From Bog-756 sp963734395 (GTDB taxonomy: Bacteria; Actinomycetota; Acidimicrobiia; Acidimicrobiales; RAAP-2): a stretch of DNA of 64,000 bases. The stretch is from positions 868,001 to 932,000 of the forward strand of contig CAVTGY010000002.1 in NCBI GenBank assembly GCA_963734395.1. The letters are read 5' to 3'. Position numbers and translations under genes: made by a program. Shown piece by piece: positions 19,461 to 29,816 of the stretch; position 1 is the first letter of the stretch; every line of letters begins with the position of its first letter. The notes beneath the pieces are model-generated. The model saw only the letters and a list, made by a program, of their open reading frames with translations. It was not told the origin of the DNA and ran no database searches.

Positions 19461-21155
19461 GACTCTGACTCGGTGCCGTTCAGTGCTGCTCGGTGCCGTT
19501 CAGCGCAGGCTCGGTGCCCTGCTGAGGTCCGCAGGCCACCGCTGTCGGTCTCGGCGGGCACCTCGGCCACGATCTCCGCGGCCCAGCGGTAGTCGGGCTT
19601 GCCGCTGGGTGAGCGCACGATGGTTCTCCACCACGTGTAGCTGGCGTGGCACCTTGTAGCCGGCGATGGCGTCGCGGCAGTGAGCCTGGATGTCCTCGAG
19701 CGTCGGGTGTTTGTCCAACCGGGGCTGGATGATCGCTGCCACCCGCTGTCCCCATCGTTCATCGGGGGCGCCGACCACGATGGCGTCGAACACGTCGGGA
19801 TGGGACCGCACCGCCGATTCGACCTCTTCGGGGAAGATCTTCTCGCCGCCGGAGTTGATCGACACCGATCCGCGACCCAACAGGGTGATCGAGCCGTCCT
19901 CCTCCACCGTGGCGAAATCACCGGGCATCACGTACCTGGTTCCGTCGATGGTGATGAACACCTCGGCGGTCTTGACGGGATCGTTGTAGTAGCCGAGGGG
20001 GATGTCACCGAAGCGGGCGATCTTGCCGATCACCCCTGAGCCGGGCACGACCGGCTTCAAATCCTCGTCGAAGACCACGGTGTTCCCCAGCACGGAAACC
20101 GTCGGCCCGCTCTTCATGGCAGTGCCACCTTTGCCCATGGTGACCATGCCGTTGTTGCCGGACTCGGAGGACCCGACCGCGTCGACGATCACCAGGTCGG
20201 GAAGGTGCCGGAAGAACTCGTCCTTGACCGGCGCCGAGAACAGCGCCGCCGAGGAGGTGACCGCCATCAGCGAGGAGAGATCGTAGGAGACACCGGGGTC
20301 GTCGAGCGCCTCGATCAGCGGCTTGCCCATGGCGTCGCCGGTGATCATCACCGAGTTGGCCTTCTCGCTCTCGACCAGGCGCCACACGGTGTGAGGATCG
20401 AACTTGGGTACCAGGATGGTCTTGTTGCCCACGAAGCTCTGCCCCATCACCGACCACTGGGTGGCCCCGTGCATCAGGGGAGCGATGGGCAGGAGGGTTA
20501 CCTGCCCTGCCATGCCCTTTTCCACCATCTCCTCGGGGCGTAGGATCCGGGTGTTGGTGTGGGGGTCGACACCACCGCCCAAGGCGTAGAAGACGTCCTC
20601 GTGTCGCCACACCACCCCTTTGGGCATGCCGGTGGTCCCGCCGGTGTAGAGGACGTAGTGGTCGTCGTTGGAGCGCGCTGCGAAATCGCGCTCGGGACTG
20701 CCTGAGCGCACTGCCTCCTCGAAGGGAACGGTGCCTTCGGAAAGGGGTTGGCCGGAGCCGTCCTCGATTCCGATCACCAGGCGCAGATCGGGCAGCTCGG
20801 GGAGCAGCTCGGTGACCCGGGGCCCGAACTCGGCCTGGTGCACCAGCGCGACCAGGTCGGCATTGGTGAACAGGTATCGGAGCTCGTCTTTGACGTAGCG
20901 GTAGTTGATGTTGATCCACACCGCCCGCAACTTGAAGACGGCCCAGGCGGTCTCGACCCACTCGACGCTGTTGAGGGAGTAGATGCCCACGTGGTCGCCC
21001 GGGCCGACCCCTTGGTCGGCCAGGAAGTGGGCCAGCCGGTTGGCCCGCTCCTCCATCTGGGCATAGCTGCGGCGGTCGCCCCCGACCACCAGGTACTCCC
21101 GGTCGCCGAAGGCGTCAACGGCCGCCTCGAACAGATCAGCGAGGTTGAACGTCAT
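19445..21155 (-). CDS. Acyl-CoA synthetase, FadD19-like
   Basis: AMP-forming ligase of about 569 codons starting MTFNLADLFEAAVDAFGDRE at 21155. It has the P-loop VLYTGGTTGMPKGVVWRHED (about residue 175), PIAPLMHGATQWSVMG, SVMITGDAMGKPLIEALDD, VDAVGSSESGNNGMVTMG, the hinge ITLLGRGSVSINSGGEKIFP and AIVVGAPDERWGQRVAAI. After one frame change near 19620 the catalytic lysine motif RSPSGKPDYRWAAEI follows. The sequence strongly recalls mycobacterial FadD19, which activates C24 steroid acids. A KstR-like site ends 12 bases upstream of the start. A further in-frame start at 21206 would overlap that site. Confidence 0.87.
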
Positions 21156-21166
21156 CGGGGAGCCAG

Positions 21167-21180
21167 TAGAACACGTTTCG
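21167..21180. promoter_or_regulatory. KstR-like operator upstream of FadD19-like gene
   Basis: TAGAACACGTTTCG matches TnnAACnnGTTnnA except the last base. It lies 12 bases upstream of the FadD19-like start at 21155, so binding would block transcription or early elongation. Confidence 0.5.
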
Positions 21181-21357
21181 ATTCGCGCGGCAAACTCCAT
21201 GGACAACGCGCCGGAACCCCCGCGGGCCGGTCGCTCCTGGCCAAAGGATTGGGCTCACGTTCCGGTCCGAACTCGCCGATGTAGTCGAGGTGTTTCGCCG
21301 GTCGTCCCGAGGCGGAACCGGAAACGCCGACGTTCGCAACCAATAGGAAGGACAAAT

Positions 21358-22089
21358 GTGAGTGAGCCATCGCCCGGCCCAGGATGGTGGTTGGCGAGTG
21401 ACGGCAAATGGTATGCCCCGGAGTTTCATCCTTCTCGTTATGCCCAATCGGACGAACCTGGGTTGCCGACGCTGACCGGCTTTGACCCTGCGCCGCAGGA
21501 GCGCGGCCAGACCGCGAGAGCGACAGCGTCCACCTCCGGAGCATTGAACGCCGGGACAGCCGCGACCAGGCGATGGAGTCGCCCCGTGGTGGTCGTACCT
21601 CTCATTGCCCTTGTGCTGGCTGCCGTGGTGGTTGTGGCTGTCACGGCCCGCAGTTCACACGCACCGGAAGCATCGGCAGCGTCCACCACGTCCACCCCGT
21701 CCGCATCTGCTGCCATCATTGTGAACCCTTGCCAGCTCCTGCCACTCGCCGACGTCCAGATGGCGATCGGGACCGCAACTGAACAGGAGGGAGCGAGCGC
21801 CAAACTGTGTGCGTACCGGAGCGGCCAGAGCATCCTGACCGTCGAGCTGTTTCCGGGGCTCGACGAAAGATACTATGCAGCACAGACCCAAGGATTCACG
21901 CCTATTCCGGGTATCGGCGATGCTGCTGCCTACCACGTGGACGGCACTGGCACCGGGTACGTCGAACTCCTACACGGCTCAGACTTGGTCAATCTCAAAG
22001 TACGACTCACCAACGCTGCAGGAGTAACGACGCCTGCCTCGGCCGCGACGCTCGAGGCGCTGGCACGCGCCGTCAACAGCTCCTTGTAG
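21358..22089 (+). CDS. Single-pass membrane protein with DUF3558-like outer domain
   Basis: Protein of 243 residues starting at GTG 21358 after AGGAAGGA. An N-terminal PGWWLASDGKWYAPE motif resembles the short tryptophan-rich motif found on many actinobacterial membrane proteins. One membrane helix lies near residues 80-100 (VVVVPLIALVLAAVVVVAV), then an Ala/Ser/Thr-rich linker. The outer domain has two cysteines (NPCQLLPLADVQMAIG and AKLCAYRSG), resembling DUF3558 (cell-wall lipoprotein-like). Function unknown. The following gene is convergent. Confidence 0.7.
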   Translation: MSEPSPGPGWWLASDGKWYAPEFHPSRYAQSDEPGLPTLTGFDPAPQERGQTARATASTSGALNAGTAATRRWSRPVVVVPLIALVLAAVVVVAVTARSSHAPEASAASTTSTPSASAAIIVNPCQLLPLADVQMAIGTATEQEGASAKLCAYRSGQSILTVELFPGLDERYYAAQTQGFTPIPGIGDAAAYHVDGTGTGYVELLHGSDLVNLKVRLTNAAGVTTPASAATLEALARAVNSSL

Positions 22090-22126
22090 AGGGATCCGTC
22101 GGTGTCGGTCCGCTTGCCGACGAACC

Positions 22127-24170
22127 TCAGTCGACCATGTCGCGGGCGGTCAGCGTGGCCGGGAGCGACGTCGCCGGTGCTTTCGGCGGCCGGCCGTCGA
22201 GTTTCTCGGACGACGCTCTTTGTGCCGCCCGCACCGTGCGGGCCAGGCCGGCCCCGTCGAGCCCGAGTTGGGCGAGGATGCGATCGGGCTTGCCCTGGGC
22301 GACGTAGGCGCGGGGCGCCCCGACCGAGATGACCGGTGGCGCCAGCTCCACCCGACGCCGCCTTGCGCAGGGCGTCGGCGATGAACATTCCCGCCCCGCC
22401 GTGCCGGACGCCGTCCTCGGCGGTGACCACCAGGCGGTGATCGGCGGCGTCGGCCAGCATGGCCGGATCGGGATCGGAGACCACCCGGACGTCCCACACG
22501 GTGGCGTCGATCCCCTCGGTCTCGAGCTCCCGGGCCGCCGACTCCGCCGCCGTCGAGCATCTTCCCCACCGCCAGTATGCAGACCGAACCGTCACCGGAC
22601 CGGGTGCGACGAGCGTCCATGCCCGAGCCCGACCGCATCCGGTCGGCACCCACGGCGCCGGGGTCTTGGGGAAGCGGATGATCGAGGGGCCGTCGAGGGT
22701 GAGGGCCTGGGCCAGCATGACCTCGACCTCGGGCGCCGACGAAGGGGCGAAGACGCGTCATGCCCGGTATGGACAGGGCGAGCACCATGTCCAACAGGCC
22801 GTGATGACTGGGGCCGTCGTCGCCGGTGATGCCGGCGCGGTCGAGGACGATCACCACCGGCAGGCCGTGAAGTCCGACGTCGAGGTTGGCCTGGTCGAAG
22901 GCGCGGCAGAAGAAGGTCGAATAGACCGCCACCACCGGCCGCATGCCGGCCATGGCCATCCCGGCCGCGGCGGTGACCGCGTGCTGCTCGGCGATGCCCA
23001 CGTCGACGAATCGCTCGGGGAACCGGGCCTGGAAGGGCAGCAGACCGGTAGGACCGGGCATGGCCGCGGTGATGGCCACGATCCGGGAGTCCTCCTCGGC
23101 CTGGCGTAGCAGCGACCGGGTGAAGGCGTCGGTGAAGGTGGTCACCGGCAGCACTGTCGCCTCGCCGGCGGCTCGCGGCGCCTCCCCGTATCCGACGGGT
23201 CAACCGTCCCGCCGCTGCACTGACCCGGACGATTCCATCAGCGTCGACCCGGTCACCGTCGCCGGCTTGACCTTGAAGTCGTGGAGCCGCTGGATCTCGT
23301 CCTCTTCGGCCGGAGCATAGCCGCGCCCCTTCTGGGTCAGCACGTGGACCACGATGGGGCCGGGCCACTCGGTGGCGTTGCCCAGCGCCAGCTCGACACC
23401 GGCGATGTCGTGACCGTCGATGGGACCGGCGTAGCGGATGCCCAGGGCCTCGAAGAAGGTATGGGGAGTGACCACCTCGCGCAGGGCGCTGGTCAGGCCG
23501 TGGACACCCGAATAGGCCAGGTCGCCCACGCCGGGGAGCTCGCGGATGAGATGACGAATGCGCTGGCGTGCGTGCACGTACGCCGGATTGAGCCGGAGAT
23601 GGGTCAGGCTGAGCGACAGGCGCGACACGGTGGGCGCGTAGGAGCGGCCGTTGTCGTTGAGGACGATGAGCACCGGGCGTGCCCGAGTGTCCGAGGTTGT
23701 TGAGGGCCTCGTAGGCCATGCCCCCGGTGAGGGCGCCGTCGCCCACCACGGCCACCACCCGCCGGTCGCTGCCCTGGAGCTCGAAGGCGCTGGCCAGACC
23801 GTGCGCGTAGCTCAGGATGGTCGAGGCGTGGCTGTTCTCGACCCAGTCGTGTTCGGACTCGGTGCGGTTCGGATAGCCGGAGAGCCCGTCGGCTCTGGCG
23901 CAGCTGGGTGAAGGCCGCCCGCCGACCGGTGACCAGCTTGTGCACGTAGGCCTGGTGCCCGGTGTCCCACAGGAGCACGTCCCTCGGAGAGTCGAAGGTC
24001 CGGTGGAGGGCCAGGGTCAGCTCGACCACTCCCAGGTTGGAGCCCAGGTGGCCGCCGGTGGCGGTCACCGCGTCCACGATGAATCCACGAATTTCCGCCG
24101 ACAGGGTGGTCAGCTCCTCGGGGGTCAGGGACCGGAGGTCGGCGGGGCTGTCGATGTGTTCGAGGATCAT
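22127..24170 (-). CDS. dxs: 1-deoxy-D-xylulose-5-phosphate synthase, frame-broken
   Basis: Condenses pyruvate and glyceraldehyde 3-phosphate in the first step of the MEP isoprenoid pathway, using thiamine diphosphate. Pieces in order are MILEHIDSPADLRSLTPEEL, TGGHLGSNLGVVELTLALH, LLWDTGHQAYVHKLVTGR, the diphosphate-binding VAVVGDGALTGGMAYEALNN, LIVLNDNGRSYAPTVSRLS, YAGPIDGHDIAGVELALGN, FPERFVDVGIAEQHAVTAAA and AGITGDDGPSHHGLLDM. The C-terminal transketolase domain ends at 22127. At least six breaks occur, near 23900, 23680, 23190, 22740, 22560 and 22350. Total length (about 680 codons) is normal for DXS, so all domains are present. Confidence 0.9.
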
Positions 24171-24318
24171 GGGTGCCAGGGGTTGCCTTTCGGCTCAGGC
24201 TACCAGCGACCGGCGCCCCGGCCCGGCGAAGGTATCCCGATCCCGGCCGGCGGTTGCGGGCAAGATGGGCAGCCGGAGGGAGCATCGTGTCAAGGCTCCA
24301 GGCCCTAAGGAGACCAAC

Positions 24319-25072
24319 ATGCAAGCTGAAGTCAAAGGCACCACCATGCCGCTGTTGGAGATGGTCCTCGAGTCAGGGGAATCGATCGTGTCCACCCACG
24401 GCGAGCTCTCGTGGATGTCGGCCAACGTCCAGATGTCCCAGTCCACGTCGACCGGGGGCCAGAAGGGTCTGATGAGCGGGTTGAAGAGGGCGGTGGGCGG
24501 TGGAGGCATCTTCCTCACCAAGTACGAGGCACAGGGCGGCCAGGGAATGGTGGCGTTCGGTGCCAAGCTGCCCGGGTCGGATCTTCCCGGTGACCATCAC
24601 CGCCGGGCAGGGCTACCTGGTCCATCGGCACGGGTGGGTGTGCGGCACCGACGGGATCGTTCCCACCGTCGGGATGCAGCAGACGTTTCGCGGCGGCATC
24701 TACGGCGGCGACGGATTCGTCCTCCAGCGCCTGGAGGGCGAGGGCCAGGCCTGGATCGAGCTCTCCGGGGAGATCGTCTCCTATGAGTTGGCCGCCGGGC
24801 AGACCATGCTGGCCCACCCCGGCCACGTCGGGCTGTTCGAGGACCGGGTCAGCTTCACCATCACCCGGGTCCAGGGCATCAAGAACATGTTCTTCGGCGA
24901 CGACGGCTTCCATCTGGTGTCGCTCACCGGTCCCGGCAATATCTGGTTGCAGAGCATGCCGGTCCCAGTGCTCGCCCAGGCGCTCACTCCCTACCTGGGA
25001 CGGGACGACCACCCAGCGGCCGATGCCGGCATCGGCGGAGTACTCGGGGGAATGATCGGCAAGAACCTCTGA
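24319..25072 (+). CDS. AIM24/TIGR00266-family protein, one frame break
   Basis: About 250 residues starting at ATG 24319 after AAGGAG. The sequence shows the glycine- and beta-rich pattern of the AIM24 family: LEMVLESGESIVSTHGELSW, GGGGIFLTKYEAQGGQGMVA, then after a frame change near 24575 VTITAGQGYLVHRHGWVCG, LSGEIVSYELAAGQTMLAHP, RVQGIKNMFFGDDGFHLVSL and GPGNIWLQSMPV. It ends with a glycine-rich tail (GIGGVLGGMIGKNL). The family's biochemical role is not established. Confidence 0.83.
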
Positions 25073-25107
25073 GCGCCGGGCGTCAGTGACGCCCGGTCTC
25101 GATTCAC

Positions 25108-25485
25108 TCAGCGCACGTTGGACAGGAAGGTCGCCCGGTCCACGATCACCCGGATCAGCTTCCCCGCCGCCACCAGACCTGCGCTCTCCGACACCGAGAG
25201 GGTGAAGACCAGCCGCCTCCCCTCGATACGATCGAGGGTGGCCTCGGCCCATACCGTGCCACCCACGCCCACCGGAACCAGATGGTCGAACTGGACCCGT
25301 TTGGCCACCGAGGTGCAGTTGGGGGGCAACTGACCCTCGATGGCCGCACAGCTCGCCTCCTCGCACAGTGCCACCAGGCGGGGAGTGGCCAGCACCGGCA
25401 CCGTCCCGGAGCGGAACGCCTCGGCGGTGTCGGCCTCGGTCACCAGCAATTCGATTCGAGCAGAGAGACCGGTGTGTGGCGCCAC
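25108..25485 (-). CDS. Hot-dog thioesterase, FlK-like
   Basis: From the GTG at 25485 it has 125 residues. VPVLATPRLVALCEEASCAA, SVAKRVQFDHLVPVGVGGTV and RRLVFTLSVSESAGLVAAG follow the pattern of fluoroacetyl-CoA thioesterase-like hot-dog proteins (Thr/Ser and Glu in TPRLVALCEE, His in FDHL). It probably hydrolyses a small acyl-CoA. It is divergent from tldD. An open frame runs on upstream, so the start is chosen by homology. Confidence 0.75.
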   Translation of the reverse strand: MAPHTGLSARIELLVTEADTAEAFRSGTVPVLATPRLVALCEEASCAAIEGQLPPNCTSVAKRVQFDHLVPVGVGGTVWAEATLDRIEGRRLVFTLSVSESAGLVAAGKLIRVIVDRATFLSNVR

Positions 25486-25551
25486 GCCGGTACGATACGT
25501 GACACAGCAGACGTCGGCCACCTCGACGGGCGCTGACGCGAGGAGGCCGCA

Positions 25552-26948
25552 GTGATCGAATCTCCAGTTCTCGAGCGGGTGTTGTCCCGGGCACTCAGGC
25601 ACGGCGGCGACTTCGCCGAGGTGTTCGCCGAGGACCGCTCGACGTCGTCGGCCCATGCTCGATGACGGTCGGGTCGAGGAGCTCTCGTCCGGCCGGGAGC
25701 GGGGAGCGGGGATCCGGGTGGTGTCCGGGGAGACCACCGGCTTCGCCCACACCGCCGACCTCACCGAGGACGGTCTCCTGCGGGCGGCTGAGGCGGCCTC
25801 CGCGGTCGCCCGCGAGCCACAGCACCGGGACCAGCTCGGTCGCCGTTGGGACACTGGGTGCGCCGCCGGCACCGGTCGGGGACGGTCCCTCGTCGGGGCG
25901 GTCTGGCTCGAAGGGGGACACCCTCGAGCTCTTGAGGCGAGCCGATGAGGCGTCCCGTGCCTCGGGCGACGCCATATCGCAGGTGCAGGCCGCATGCGGG
26001 AGCTCGCGGCGGCAGGTCCTGATCGCCAATTCGGACGGCCTGTTGGCCGAGGACCACCAGGCCCGCACCCGGTTTTCAATCTCCTGTGTGGCGGTGGGGG
26101 ACACCGGCCTGCAGACAGGGTTCGAATCGGCCGCCCGCACCGTCGGGTTCGAGCTGTTCGATGAAGTGTCGGTGGAGGAGCTGGCCCAGGTGGCGGCGAA
26201 AAGGGCGCTGTCCAAGCTTTCTGCCCGACCGGCACCCTCCGGTGAGCTACCGGTGGTGCTGGCCGGCGGGAGCGGAGGCATTCTCTTCCACGAGGCGTGC
26301 GGCCACGGGCTCGAGGCCGACCACATCGTGAAGGATGCATCGGTGTACACCGGCATGGTCGGCCAACAGGTGGCCAGCCCGTTGGTCACCCTGGTGGACG
26401 ATGGCACGGTCAGCACCGAGTGGGGGACATTCGGCGTCGACGACGAGGGTCGACCCGCGCAACGCAACGTGCTCATCGACAACGGCGTGCTCACCGACTA
26501 TCTGTGGGACTACCTCCGGGCCCGGAAGGAGGGGAGGGTCTCCTCGGGCAATGGCCGTCGCCAGACCTACCAACACCTGCCCATGGTGAGGATGACCAAT
26601 ACCTTCCTGCTGGCTGGTGAGGAAGACGCCGACGAGATCGTGGCCCAGACGCCCCGGGGGGTCTACGTGGCCAAGCTGGGTGGCGGCCAGGTCAACACCA
26701 CGACCGGTGACTTCGTGTTCGGGACCACCGAGGCGTATCTGATCGAGGGGGGCCGGATCACCGAACCGCTGCGAGACGCCAACCTGATCGGCAACGGCCC
26801 CGAGATCCTCAAGCGGATCGACGCGGTGGCCACCGATTTCGGCATGACGCCGGGTACCTGTGGGAAGGACGGCCAGAGCGTCCCGGTGGGATGCGGGCAG
26901 GCCACCATGCGCCTGACCGGGGTGACCATCGGGGGTACGGCCGAGTGA
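25552..26948 (+). CDS. tldD: TldD-family metalloprotease subunit, frame-broken
   Basis: About 465 codons starting at GTG 25552 after GCGAGGAGG. The N-terminal half is split by frame changes near 25655 and 25910 (GGDFAEVFAEDRSTSS, then RVEELSSGRERGAGIRVVSG). The C-terminal half is intact and contains the zinc motif HEACGHGLEADH (HExxxH), VDDGTVSTEWGTFGVDDEG and TGDFVFGTTEAYLIEGGRI. TldD with TldE forms a heterodimeric protease that trims unfolded or modified peptides (family knowledge). The stop overlaps the tldE start (GTGA). Confidence 0.88.
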
Positions 26949-28339
26949 GCACCGTCACCGATCCGGCACCGCCCCCGACCGACGGCGGATCGGACGAACT
27001 GGTGGATCTGGCCGCCCGGGTGGCCGGATGGGCGAGGACCGGCGAGGACATCGAGGTCTACGTGGCCCGGGGCGACGAGACCGACATCGCGCCTACGACG
27101 GGGAAGTGGAGTCGCTGACCTCGGCGACCTCGGCCGGCATCGGCATTCGGGTGGTGGTGGAGCACCGGCTCGGATTCGCCTGGGCCGGTTCGCTCGACCG
27201 GTCGGTGCTCGAGGAGACGCTGGCAGAAGCACGTGACAACGCCTCGTTTGCAACTCCCGACGAGCATGTGGCGTTGGCGGTACCGGACGGAGTGGCTGCG
27301 GTGCCCGTGGATCTGTGGGATGACCGGCTGCCCTCGGTGCCGACCACCGAGAAGGTGGAACTGGCCCTGGCCCTCGAGGCCCAGGCCCGAACCGCCGATC
27401 CACACATCCGCCAGGTGGACCACGCCGACTACGGCGATGTCTCGTTGGAGGTGGCCCTGGTATCGACCACCGGCGATCCGCGCGTCGAGCAGGAAGACAT
27501 CCGGCTATGTGTCGGTGGGGGTGATCGCCGGCGAGGGAGACGGCAGCCAGACCGGTAGTGGATTCAGCGTCGGCCGAGGCTTCGATACCCTCGACCCCGA
27601 CGAGGCGGTCGGAGATGCGGTCAAGCGAGCGGTGCGGATGTTGGGAGCCACCAAGGGACGGTCGGGGCGGCAGACGGTGGTGTTCGATCGTCGGGCGGCG
27701 TCGACGGTTCTTTCGGTGGTCTCCGCCGCACTGTCGGGGGACGCCGTGGCCAAGGGCCGATCCTTCTTTGCCGGGAGGATGGGCGAGCTGGTTGGGGATC
27801 CGGTGCTTACCCTGGTCGATGACCCTACCGATCCGCGTGCCTACGGGGCTGCCGCCCACGATGCCGAGGGTCTGGCCTGCCGGCGCAACGTTCTCATCGA
27901 TGCCGGGGTCCTGTCCGGATTCCTGTACGACACCGTGTCGGCCTCGAGGTCCGGTGTTGCCTCTACCGGCTCTGCGGTGCGGGGGGGCTTCTCGGGAACG
28001 CCGACGCCCGGTTGCCGTGCCCTGGTTTTGGCCCCGGGCGGCGAAGGCTATGACCAGGATGGCGTGCTGGCTGCCGTCGGCGACGGCCTGTTCGTGCAAT
28101 CGATGACCGGTGTCCATTCGGGGGTCAACCCGATCAGTGGCGACTTCTCGGTGGGAGCCGAGGGCCTGATGATCCGCAACGGGAAGCTTGCCGAGCCAGT
28201 TCGCGAGATCACCGTGGCCTCCACCTTGCAGAGGATGCTGCGGTCGCTGGAGGCAGTGGGCGCCGATGTCGAGTGGCTGCCGGGCATCGCCGCCGGCCAG
28301 ACTCTGGCTATCGGTGACATGCAGATCAGCGGAGTGTGA
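26945..28339 (+). CDS. tldE: TldE/PmbA-family metalloprotease subunit, frame-broken
   Basis: About 464 codons. The non-zinc partner of TldD: it has no HExxxH. Pieces are DLAARVAGWARTGEDIEVYV, VESLTSATSAGIGIRVVVEH, YVSVGVIAGEGDGSQTGSG, GRSGRQTVVFDRRAASTVLS, DDPTDPRAYGAAAHDAEG and VHSGVNPISGDFSVGAEGLM. Frame changes fall near 27090 and 27490. The GTG start overlaps the tldD stop, so the two subunits are coupled. Confidence 0.85.
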
Positions 28340-28395
28340 CGGCGCAATCCACCACGTGCCCCCACGACAGTTGGCTCATCGGCGAGATCCGCGTA

Positions 28396-29149
28396 CTAGT
28401 GGAGGTTGGCTGTGGCTTTGGTGCAGGCAGCAAGGGCATTGGGTGAGGTGGTGTAGTAGATCGAACCCACCACCGACAGGCTGTAGGGTCCCGCGGTCGG
28501 TGCCACCGGCTGGCCACCGGTCCACAAAGGCGCCCCTGTTGGTGCCGCCGTCGCCGTGCCCGCGCCCGGTCGAGCTAGAGCTCGATGTCGAGCTAGCGCT
28601 CGAAGCGGATGTCCCTAAGCGAAGTTGATGGTCTGGATGATGAAGAGGCGGGGGAAGCTGTCCAGTCCGACGATGAAGGCGTCCATCTGGTTGTAGTTGC
28701 CGGTGACTGACAGTTTGGTTGGCACCGCCACGACGCCCGCCGGCGTTCCGGTTCCTGAAGCGCCAGGTGTACGCCGCGGTGGCCGTCGCGGGCACGAAGC
28801 CGTTGAACTGAGTCAGGGTGACACCGGTAACCGCGGCCAACGCATTGAACTGGTTCTCAAATGACGACTCCTCGGCGTCGACGTCGGTGGGCGTCTCCAC
28901 GCTGGGTATCTGGGTGGCAATCTTCTCCAGGTCGGCACAGCTCTTGGTGAGGCTCTGCTTCTCCGACTTCAGAGCGGCCAGCTTGACGTCCAGGGCGGTC
29001 TCCTGTTGCTGGAGCGAAGAATCCTGGCTTTTCAGGCTCGACAGTTTCGAACTTTCGGGCGAGACGAAGACTGCCCACAGGAGCAGTGCAACGATGAGCG
29101 CCCCCGCTCCGATCATCAGAGGCATGCGGTATTCGCGGACGGTGTTCAT
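28396..29149 (-). CDS. pilO: PilO-like type IV pilus alignment protein, frame-broken
   Basis: Starts MNTVREYRMPLMIGAGALIV: a short cytoplasmic end, one membrane helix, then a coiled coil (LKSQDSSLQQQETALDVKLA). The ferredoxin-like part follows as QFNALAAVTGVTLTQFNGFV, then in another frame KLSVTGNYNQMDAFIVGLDS and FPRLFIIQTINFA. A Ser/Thr-rich linker (about 28560-28620) leads, after another frame change, to YSLSVVGSIYYTTSPNALAA ending at the TAG at 28396-28398. Breaks lie near 28745, 28620 and 28530. PilO dimerises with PilN in the periplasm and joins the motor to the outer complex in Gram-negatives. The ATG overlaps the pilN stop. Confidence 0.8.
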
Positions 29150-29816
29150 CGCAGGCTCGCATTCTTGGAAAGGCTGGCTTCGGGAGTCACCGAGATCGAG
29201 AACGGAAATGAGATGTTGTTGTCCGCTCGCTACCGTGCTGCCCTGGATTGGGTTGGCGAAGTACTTCGATCCGGCTACGGCGTTGATCCACGATTCGGAG
29301 ATGGAGAGGCTCGGTCCGGGACCGGTGACCCCGAATTGGATGGTTCCGATGGCCGCCGAGGTCGATGTGCTCGGTGTCGTCGTGGCCGCGGTGGTCGCCG
29401 AGCCCGCTGTCGTGGCTGCACCGGCTGCACCGGCTGTACCGGCCGGAGCGACGGAGGTACCACTGAGATCTTGGACCTCGGCACCGGCCGGCGTGATCAA
29501 GAACAGGTTGCTGAGCACCAGCGGCCAGTCGACGGCAGAGTTGAGCACCGACGCTCGTCGCGCCACGCCTGCCTGATAGGCGGTATTGGCTGCTACCACA
29601 AGGTCATACTTGGGTATCTGCTGATTCAGCACGGCGATGTTCGACTGGAGGGCGTCGACGTTGTTCTGTTCGTTGTGAACCTGGTAGAGCTTCCAACCTC
29701 CGAACAGCGCCAGGAGCGATGAGTACGCCGACGGCAGCCAGCAGCGTCTTCTCCTGGATCTTCTTCATCCTTGCCCGACGCGCAACCTCCGGCGGGATGA
29801 GATTGAACTTCTTCAC
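29146..29816 (-). CDS. pilN: PilN-like type IV pilus protein, frame-broken
   Basis: Starts at GTG 29816 as VKKFNLIPPEVARRARMKK, the conserved PilN cytoplasmic motif that binds PilM. Next come a membrane helix, split by a frame change near 29740, and a coiled coil (VLNQQIPKYDLVVAANTAYQ). The extracellular domain contains DWPLVLSNLFLITPAGAEVQ, then an Ala/Thr-rich insert of about 35 residues, then GPSLSISESWINAVAGSKYF. A frame change near 29220 gives SFPFSISVTPEASL and the TGA overlapping pilO. Upstream the frame is continuous with pilM in this sequence. Confidence 0.8.

Noticed and set aside
28845..28858. A fourth KstR-like match, TTGAACTGGTTCTC
   Set aside because: It lies inside the pilO coding sequence, away from any promoter, and misses the final base of the consensus.
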